Positions 58,328-64,000 of a DNA stretch of 64,000 nt are shown here, one piece after another. The stretch is from Curtobacterium salicis. GTDB taxonomy: Bacteria > Actinomycetota > Actinomycetes > Actinomycetales > Microbacteriaceae. Position 1 is the first letter of the stretch, and each line of letters starts with the position of its first letter. Location of the stretch: positions 496,001-560,000 of the forward strand of contig NZ_JAAOYO010000003.1 in the NCBI RefSeq assembly GCF_011759505.1, given 5' to 3'. A model generated the notes under the pieces. It was not told where the DNA came from. It was given only the letters and a program-made list of their open reading frames with translations, and did not search any database. The position numbers and the translations under genes are program-made.

Positions 58328-59647
58328 ATGACCGCCGCGCCGACCCGCACCTTCACCACCCCCGTCGGCCGGGTCGTCGGTCACCGGGACGGCGGCGTGC
58401 TGCGCGCACTCGGGATCCCGTACGCGCGCGCCGAGCGGTTCGGGCGGCCGCGACCGGTCCCGCCGTTCACCGAGGACTTCGTCGCCGACACCCTGGCACC
58501 GGTGCCGCCGCAGCCGTCGACGCCGGTCCTCGAAGAGCTCATCCACCCGATCGAGGCTGAAGTCTCCGAGGACTGCCAGGCCCTCTCGGTGACGGTGCCC
58601 GGCGACCTCGGCGAGGACGAACGGCTGCCCGTGATGGTGTGGATCCACGGCGGCTCCTACGTCGTCGGCGGCGGGGACATCCCCATCCACGATCCCCGGG
58701 CGCTCGCCGAGGAGCAGCGGGTCGTCGTCGTCGCGGTCACCTACCGGCTCGGTGTGCTCGGGTTCCTCGGCGACGGGGAACGGGTGCCGGCGAACCTCGG
58801 GCTGCTCGACCTGGTCGAGGCCGTGCGGTGGGTGCACACCAACATCGCGGGGTTCGGCGGCGACCCGGACCGCATCACCCTGTTCGGGCAGTCGGCGGGC
58901 GGGGACGCGATCGCGCACCTCATGGTGGCCGAGGGCACGGCCGGGCTGTTCCAGCGGGCCATCGTGCAGAGCGCTCCGCTCGGGCTCTCCCGACGGCGGG
59001 CGCGGATGAACCGTGCGATGCTCCGCGCGGTCGGCACCGTGGCACCGGACACCGCGCTGGACGACGTGCTCGCGCTGCAGGCGGCGGCCGAGAAGGTCGC
59101 GCTGCCGTACGGGCTGCGGGGCGGGATGCCGTTCGGCACGCAGTACGGTCACGCGCCGCTCCCGGCCGAACGCGACCTGCCCGACGCCTGGCGCCGGGTC
59201 GCCCCGCACGTCGAGGTGCTCATCGGGTCCGCGTCCGACGAAGCTGCCCTCTACGTGCCGATGGTCCCCGGGCTGCCGACCGTCGCCCGCACCCGGCTCG
59301 GGCGGGCCCTGCTCCGCTGGTGGCTCGTCCGTCCGCTCAGCGAGGTCATCTACGGCCGGGACGCCCGGGCCTTCGCCGCCCGGCACCGTGCCGCGGGTGG
59401 ACGGGCCGTCGTCTACCGGTTGCACCGTGGCGTGACCGTGCGGCCGACCGGCGCGGTGCACATGAGCGACGTCCCGCTGCTGCTCGGCGACCGCGCGGCG
59501 TGGGCCGGCAGCCGGTTCGTGCCGGAGCAGGACTGGCCGGCCGTCGAACGCCGCGGGCCGGGGCACCGGGCGATCTGGGCGGAGTTCGCGCGCTCGGGAC
59601 GCATCACGGCAGCCGACGACGAGACGTTGACGTTCGACCGGGGCTGA
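58328..59647 (+). CDS. Carboxylesterase/type B lipase
   Basis: A 439-residue esterase of the carboxylesterase (COesterase) family. Oxyanion hole region MVWIHGGSYVVGGGD; nucleophile S189 in GQSAGGDA; YRLGVLGFLG and NLGLLDLVEAVRW are typical. It is shorter than the usual 500 residues at the C-terminus, where the catalytic His is expected in HMSDVPLL (a fit by position). Start ATG 58328; no signal peptide. Substrate unknown. Confidence 0.9.
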   Translation: MTAAPTRTFTTPVGRVVGHRDGGVLRALGIPYARAERFGRPRPVPPFTEDFVADTLAPVPPQPSTPVLEELIHPIEAEVSEDCQALSVTVPGDLGEDERLPVMVWIHGGSYVVGGGDIPIHDPRALAEEQRVVVVAVTYRLGVLGFLGDGERVPANLGLLDLVEAVRWVHTNIAGFGGDPDRITLFGQSAGGDAIAHLMVAEGTAGLFQRAIVQSAPLGLSRRRARMNRAMLRAVGTVAPDTALDDVLALQAAAEKVALPYGLRGGMPFGTQYGHAPLPAERDLPDAWRRVAPHVEVLIGSASDEAALYVPMVPGLPTVARTRLGRALLRWWLVRPLSEVIYGRDARAFAARHRAAGGRAVVYRLHRGVTVRPTGAVHMSDVPLLLGDRAAWAGSRFVPEQDWPAVERRGPGHRAIWAEFARSGRITAADDETLTFDRG

Positions 59648-59729
59648 GTGGGCCGCATCCCGCTCCGACCCGAGGCGCATCATCCGCCCCCCTCGAACTG
59701 GCGGTCGCGCCACCCTTGCCCGGGGCCGG

Positions 59730-60329
59730 ATGATCGTCCTCATGCCCGTGCCCGATGCCGACCTCCGTCCACGCATCGTCCAGGCGGCGATCGAGGCCTT
59801 CCGGCGCTCGGACTTCCACGCGGTCGGGCCGGCAGAGGTCGCCGCGATCGCCGAGCTCACCGTCGAGGACGTCACCGACGCGTACCCGGTGTGGGAGCTG
59901 CTCGTCGTCGCCGTGATGAACCGCTGGAACAACGGCGACCGCGCAGCACTGTGGCCGATCGCCGAACAGCACGGTGCTGCCGCCTACCTCCGCGCCCGTC
60001 TGGAGTCCGGCCTGGCCGATCCCGGGCTCGTGCGCATCCGGATCGCCACCCTCAGTGCGGCGTCCGCGCCGACGCACCCGGCCGCCGGGTGGTTCCGGAA
60101 CCAGTACGTGCACGCGTTCGAGGACATCACCCTCGCACTCGTCCGCGACGTGGTCGCCGGTCGTGAACCCCGCGGGACGTCACCGCGGCACGCGGCGGAG
60201 CAACTGGTCGCGCTCTACGAGGGGTTGCAGGTGCAGTCGCTCATGCGGGACGACAACGACCTGCTGTCCGGGTGGGACCGGGCCATCGCCCGGATGCGGG
60301 CCGGATGGGGTGCGGTCGCGCTCGTCTGA
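59730..60329 (+). CDS. TetR-like transcriptional regulator
   Basis: A 199-residue protein whose N-terminus reads like a TetR HTH (RIVQAAIEAFRRSDFHAVG; VAAIAELTVEDVTDAYPVWELLVVAV) but with a weakened recognition helix. The C-terminal domain is helical. ATG 59730 or 59742 can be the start. It follows the esterase by 82 bp and could regulate it. Confidence 0.75.
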   Translation: MIVLMPVPDADLRPRIVQAAIEAFRRSDFHAVGPAEVAAIAELTVEDVTDAYPVWELLVVAVMNRWNNGDRAALWPIAEQHGAAAYLRARLESGLADPGLVRIRIATLSAASAPTHPAAGWFRNQYVHAFEDITLALVRDVVAGREPRGTSPRHAAEQLVALYEGLQVQSLMRDDNDLLSGWDRAIARMRAGWGAVALV

Positions 60330-60389
60330 GCGACCGGGCCGGTGGCGGCTTCCTGGACGTCCGCCGCGTGCGGCGCGCACGATGGCGAC

Positions 60390-60755
60390 ATGACCACGAC
60401 GACCACCGGGACGGTGCGCAGCTGGCGTGCGGACGAGGGGTGGGGAGTCGTCGACCTGGACCCGGTCGTCGGAGGTGATCCGTGCCTCCCGGCAGTGCGC
60501 GACGTCTGGGTGCACTTCAGCGCGGTCGTGGGACGTGATCTCCGGTACCTCGTTCCGGGTGAGCGCGTGACCGTCGACTGGGAGGCCGTCCCGCACCCGC
60601 CGCACGGAGGGCAGGCGAGCGCGGTGACCGTGGCGGACGGCGTGTCAGCGGACGGCGCGGACGGCGTGTCAGCGGCCGATGCGGCCGACGCGACCGGCTC
60701 CGGCGTGATGGACAGCACCCTGACGATCCGGTGGGACGACGGCTCCCCGAGCTGA
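60390..60755 (+). CDS. Cold-shock-domain protein with in-frame repeat insertion
   Basis: A 121-residue protein. Residues 5-20 (TGTVRSWRADEGWGVVDLD) match the start of a cold-shock domain with an RNP1-like EGWGVV. RNP2 is DVWVHFSAVV. Between the motifs about 12 extra residues (PVVGGDPCLPAV) interrupt the usual loop; part of this is the 17-mer repeat GTGATCCGTGCCTCCCG (60475-60491). The second half (about 75-121) is unrelated Ala/Asp-rich sequence. Nucleic-acid binding is inferred. Confidence 0.78.
   Translation: MTTTTTGTVRSWRADEGWGVVDLDPVVGGDPCLPAVRDVWVHFSAVVGRDLRYLVPGERVTVDWEAVPHPPHGGQASAVTVADGVSADGADGVSAADAADATGSGVMDSTLTIRWDDGSPS
60475..60492. repeat. Half copy of dispersed hairpin element inside a coding region
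   Basis: GTGATCCGTGCCTCCCG, identical to the right arm plus loop of copy B, is translated in frame. Confidence 0.75.
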
Positions 60756-60779
60756 CCGTGCCGCTGCCATACTGACCCC

Positions 60780-63557
60780 ATGACGACGGCGCAGCCCGTC
60801 ATCGGGCGTGAGCGGGAGACCTCGGCCCTCCGCGATGCGGTCCGTGGCGTTGCCGGTGGCGGCGGCGGTTCCGCGTTCCTGATCGACGGGGAAGCGGGGA
60901 TCGGCAAGTCGACGCTGGTCGCCGGCGTGCTCGAGGACGCGGGTCGGCACGACGTCCGGGTCCTCATGACCATGGGCACCCTGGCCGAGTCGGCTGAACC
61001 CTACGCAGCGCTCCACATGCTCCTGTACCCGCTGCGCGCCGGCATCCCGGACCTGCCGCACCCGCAACGACGGGCGTTGGAGGTCGCGTTCGGGGTCGTG
61101 ACGGGCGTGCAGCCCTCGCCACTCCTGGCCGGACTCGCGGCCCTGACCCTGCTCTGCGACGCCGCGGCCGCTCGTCCGCTCCTGGTCGTCGCCGAGGACC
61201 TGCACTGGATGGACGTCCCGTCGCAGTGGGCGCTCCGGATGATGGCCCGCCGCGTCGGCGAGGACCCGGTCGTCATCGTCATGACCACGCGGCACACGGA
61301 CACGGCGGAGGAGCCGGGACTCCGACGCCTGCACCTCGCGCCGCTCGACGCGTCGGCCGCCGACGAGCTGCTCGACGGCATCCCCGGAGCACCCCGGGGA
61401 CCGGCGCGACGTGACCTCGTGGTCCGTGCCGAGGGCAACCCGCTGGCGCTGCACGAACTCGGTCGGTCGGCGTCCGGGGAGCAGGCCCGCGAACGACCCG
61501 TGGTGGGCCGGGTCGAGCAGGAGTTCGCCGCGCGCTACCGCGAGCTGGACCAGTCGGTCCGGCTGGCGGTGCTCGCCGTGGCCCTGTCCGGCAGCACGAG
61601 TGCGGAGGGGGCGTCCCGGGTGGCTGCGCGAGCGCTCGGGCGGTTCCCCACGCCGACGTGGACGGAGCAGGCGTCGGCGTCCTCGCTCCTCGAGTGGGTC
61701 GCTCCGCGGGCGATCCGCTTCCGCCACCCCCTCGTGCAGTCGGCCGTCCTGGCAGCGGCGTCGCCCACGGAACGCACCGCGGTCCTCCGGTCGCTCGTCC
61801 TCGAGCACGAGGACGACCCGGCACGGACCATCTGGTGGCGGGCCGAGCTCACCACCGGACACGACGACCCGCTCGCGGACGAGATCGCCGCGCTCGGTGA
61901 CGGACGGACGGCGATGTCCGACCCGTTCGTCGCCAGTCGCGCCTACGAACGTGCCGCCGAACTGACGTCGGACGTCGCCCGGCGTGTGGAGCGGCGCCTC
62001 GTCGCGGCGGAGCTCGCCGGACTGTCCGGGCGGATCTCGGACGCGGCCCTGGTGGCGCAGCGAGCGCGGGACGAGGCGCCCGACCGGCTGCTCGCAGCGC
62101 GTGCGGCGTGGGTGGCCGAGGTCCTGCCGACCGGCAGGACGGGGCTCGCGGTCGGCGACCTCGGACCGGCGCTCCAGGCCGTCTCCGAGATGCAGGCGGC
62201 CGGCGGGGTGGAACACGCCACCGCCGCCCTGCTCCACCTGGCCGCGATCGCCTGGGACCACACGGTCGAGGCGAACCCGGGCGACCCGATGCTCGTCGTC
62301 GTCGAGGCGCTCGCGTTGCCGGACGACGACCCGCGGGCGATCCTCCTGGCCGCCCGGACCGAGCCGGTCGTCCGGGGCGACGCCGTCCTGGAGCGCGCGC
62401 TCGCGGCGGCCCCGGCAGCACAGGACGAGGAGTCTGCGTGGCTGCTCGGGTACGCGCTCAACCTCGTCGGCGAGATCGAGACCGCCCGCGTCCTGCTCGA
62501 CCGGGCCCTGGCGAGCATGCGGACGCGTGGCGAGCTGCGGACGTTCCCGCAGGCCCTCATGGGGACCTCGATGACGACGTACCTCGCCGGGGACGTCGCG
62601 GAGGCCCGGGTCCTCGCGGAGCAGGCGGAATCGCTCGGCCGTGACCTCGGCGATGCCGGGTTCTCCGCTGCTGCCCGGTGCGCGCTCGCCTGGTTCGACG
62701 CGCTGGACGGCGTCCAGCCGGACGTCGAGCAGATCGCGGGCGGGACCCCGGCGGGCGCACAGGTCCTCCGCTCCGGTGCGATGCGCGCGACGCTCCGCGG
62801 CGCGCAGGGCGTGGTCGACCTGCTCGCTGGACGGGCGGCGGATGCACTCGAGGGTCTCCGCGGTCTGTTCGACCCCGATGACGACGCGTACCACCCGTGG
62901 TTCGGCGTCGCGACCTCGCACGACTTCGTCGACGCCGCGTTGGAGGCGGGGCGTCGGGTGGACGCCGAGCAGCGGTTGGCGGACCTCGAGCAACTCATGA
63001 CCCGGTGGAGCGCACCGCTCGTCCGGACGGCGGTCGACCACGCCCGGCTCGCGCTGATCCCCGACGACGAGCTCGAGGCGGCGTGGGCGACCCTGCGGCA
63101 CGCGCACTGGCCGATGCCGTACCTCCAGGCCCGAGCGCTCCTGCGGCTCGGTCGTCGTCTGCGTCGCGCGCGACGGAGCGCCACCGCACGCGTCGTCCTG
63201 CACGCCGCCCTGGAGCTGTTCGAGGCGATGCCCGCCCCGGTCTGGGCGGAGCGGACACGCGACGCCATCCGGGCGACGGGGGAGCGCCTGCCGGCCTCCG
63301 GACGGCGGAGCGTCGACCTGCTCACCCCGCAGGAGCTCCGGGTCTGCACGCTCGCCGCCCAGGGGATGAGCAACCGGGCGATCGGTGAGCACCTGTTCGT
63401 CTCGCCCCGGACGGTCGGCGCCCACCTGTACGCCGCGTTCCAGAAACTCGGGATCTCGACACGGCAGCAGCTGTCCGGCGTGATCGTGACGGACGTCCTC
63501 GTGGCGGACGAGTCCGACGAGACCGGGGCGACCACCGGTCGGTCGGCGGGCATCTAG
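60780..63557 (+). CDS. Large LuxR-family (LAL) transcriptional regulator
   Basis: A 925-residue MalT/LAL-type regulator. N-terminal ATPase with Walker A GEAGIGKST (K43) and Walker B-like LLVVAEDLHWMD; a long helical tetratricopeptide-like middle (about 330-850); C-terminal LuxR helix-turn-helix LTPQELRVCTLAAQGMSNRA ... ISTRQQL. Such proteins activate catabolic or secondary-metabolite genes after binding an inducer. The adjacent alpha/beta hydrolase (63701) on the same strand is a possible target. Confidence 0.93.
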   Translation: MTTAQPVIGRERETSALRDAVRGVAGGGGGSAFLIDGEAGIGKSTLVAGVLEDAGRHDVRVLMTMGTLAESAEPYAALHMLLYPLRAGIPDLPHPQRRALEVAFGVVTGVQPSPLLAGLAALTLLCDAAAARPLLVVAEDLHWMDVPSQWALRMMARRVGEDPVVIVMTTRHTDTAEEPGLRRLHLAPLDASAADELLDGIPGAPRGPARRDLVVRAEGNPLALHELGRSASGEQARERPVVGRVEQEFAARYRELDQSVRLAVLAVALSGSTSAEGASRVAARALGRFPTPTWTEQASASSLLEWVAPRAIRFRHPLVQSAVLAAASPTERTAVLRSLVLEHEDDPARTIWWRAELTTGHDDPLADEIAALGDGRTAMSDPFVASRAYERAAELTSDVARRVERRLVAAELAGLSGRISDAALVAQRARDEAPDRLLAARAAWVAEVLPTGRTGLAVGDLGPALQAVSEMQAAGGVEHATAALLHLAAIAWDHTVEANPGDPMLVVVEALALPDDDPRAILLAARTEPVVRGDAVLERALAAAPAAQDEESAWLLGYALNLVGEIETARVLLDRALASMRTRGELRTFPQALMGTSMTTYLAGDVAEARVLAEQAESLGRDLGDAGFSAAARCALAWFDALDGVQPDVEQIAGGTPAGAQVLRSGAMRATLRGAQGVVDLLAGRAADALEGLRGLFDPDDDAYHPWFGVATSHDFVDAALEAGRRVDAEQRLADLEQLMTRWSAPLVRTAVDHARLALIPDDELEAAWATLRHAHWPMPYLQARALLRLGRRLRRARRSATARVVLHAALELFEAMPAPVWAERTRDAIRATGERLPASGRRSVDLLTPQELRVCTLAAQGMSNRAIGEHLFVSPRTVGAHLYAAFQKLGISTRQQLSGVIVTDVLVADESDETGATTGRSAGI

Positions 63558-63700
63558 GTCATCCCGGTGGCGGATCTCGGTCACCGTGACGGATGTGCAC
63601 CGGTCGTGTCCGCTCGTACCGTCGGGAACGGAACCACGCACCTCCACCACCGACGCTGGTCCGCGCCACCGGCTGCGGACCAGGAAGGAGCGCACGCACC

Positions 63701-64000
63701 ATGTCCGGATCCCCCACCATCGTCCTCGTCCACGGAGCATTCGCCGACGCCGCCAGCTGGGCACCCGTCACGAAGCTCCTCCTCGACCAGGGCCACCGGG
63801 TCCTCGTCCCGCCGGTCTCCAACCGCAGCCTGTCCGGCGATGCCGCGTACATCCGGTCCTTCGTCGAGCAGATCGACGGACCGGTCCTGCTCGCCGGACA
63901 CTCGTACGGCGGCGCGGTGATCACCGTCGCCGGTGTCGCGGAGAACGTCGTCGGCCTGGTGTTCGTGGCGGCCTACGCGCTCGAGGAGGGCGAGAGCCTC
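63701..64000 (+). CDS. Alpha/beta-fold hydrolase (runs off the window)
   Basis: Partial: 100 codons from ATG 63701 to the window end without a stop. The N-terminus SPTIVLVHGAFADAASW is the oxyanion loop, and GHSYGG with the nucleophile S68 is present. AGGAAGGAG at 63682-63690 gives a strong ribosome-binding site. It resembles esterases/haloperoxidases of the RutD/EstC kind. The C-terminal acid and His lie beyond the window. Confidence 0.9.
   Translation, partial: MSGSPTIVLVHGAFADAASWAPVTKLLLDQGHRVLVPPVSNRSLSGDAAYIRSFVEQIDGPVLLAGHSYGGAVITVAGVAENVVGLVFVAAYALEEGESL

Noticed and set aside
60669-63764. 1031-codon minus-strand frame opposite the LuxR regulator
   Set aside because: No motif, shadow of the real gene with clear Walker and HTH motifs.

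Overview
The window is a chromosomal origin region from a high-GC actinomycete. Gene order (cca, murJ, trxBA, parB-parA-rsmG-jag-yidC-yidD-rnpA-rpmH, dnaA, dnaN, gnd, recF, dciA, gyrB, gyrA, tRNA-Ile, tRNA-Ala, ppiA, rhomboid, crgA, trpG, pknB/pknA/pbpA/rodA/pstP/fhaB/fhaA, tRNA-Leu) and protein character point to Microbacteriaceae, probably Curtobacterium or a close relative. The genus is an inference; no search was run.

Layout. 1-9.97 kb: CCA-adding enzyme, a DUF6049 region fused in one frame to the lipid II flippase MurJ, thioredoxin reductase and thioredoxin, a PLP aminotransferase and a D-Ala-D-Ala ligase. 9.97-13.3 kb: segregation locus with four parS sites, parB and parA, plus the frameshifted remains of a RES-domain toxin. 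13.3-16.4 kb: rsmG, jag, yidC, yidD, rnpA and rpmH, all on the minus strand and tightly coupled. 16.4-28.4 kb: dnaA, oriC (DnaA boxes at 18.49-18.70 kb), dnaN, gnd, recF, dciA, gyrB, gyrA, a DUF3566 protein and two tRNAs. 28.4-31.5 kb: a duplicated 125-bp repeat, a basic DLW-tailed protein, ppiA, a rhomboid protease and a second cluster of DnaA-box-like sequences. 31.5-42 kb: crgA, trpG and the cell-wall signalling operon fhaA-fhaB-pstP-rodA-pbpA-pknA followed by pknB.

From 42 kb on the content is accessory: hydrolases, SDR enzymes, TetR and MarR regulators, a secreted matrixin-like protease, a Mn-catalase, a GCS2-type carboxylate-amine ligase, a Gfo/Idh dehydrogenase with a sugar-phosphate isomerase, a carboxylesterase, a cold-shock-like protein, a large LuxR regulator and a truncated alpha/beta hydrolase at the edge. 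Between 51.4 and 55.6 kb a less GC-rich segment carrying an 845-residue secreted protein is flanked by 174-bp direct repeats made from the 3' end of the membrane-protein gene on its right.

The observations I rate highest are: a dispersed hairpin element (15-bp arms, 15-nt loop) with two full copies and three half copies, one of them translated inside a cold-shock domain; the repeat-flanked segment at 51.4-55.6 kb; a poly-C frameshift at the start of an SDR gene; the DUF6049-MurJ fusion; the DnaA-box-like cluster 12 kb from oriC; and the broken RES toxin among the parS sites. No CRISPR array, transposase, integrase or rRNA gene was seen.
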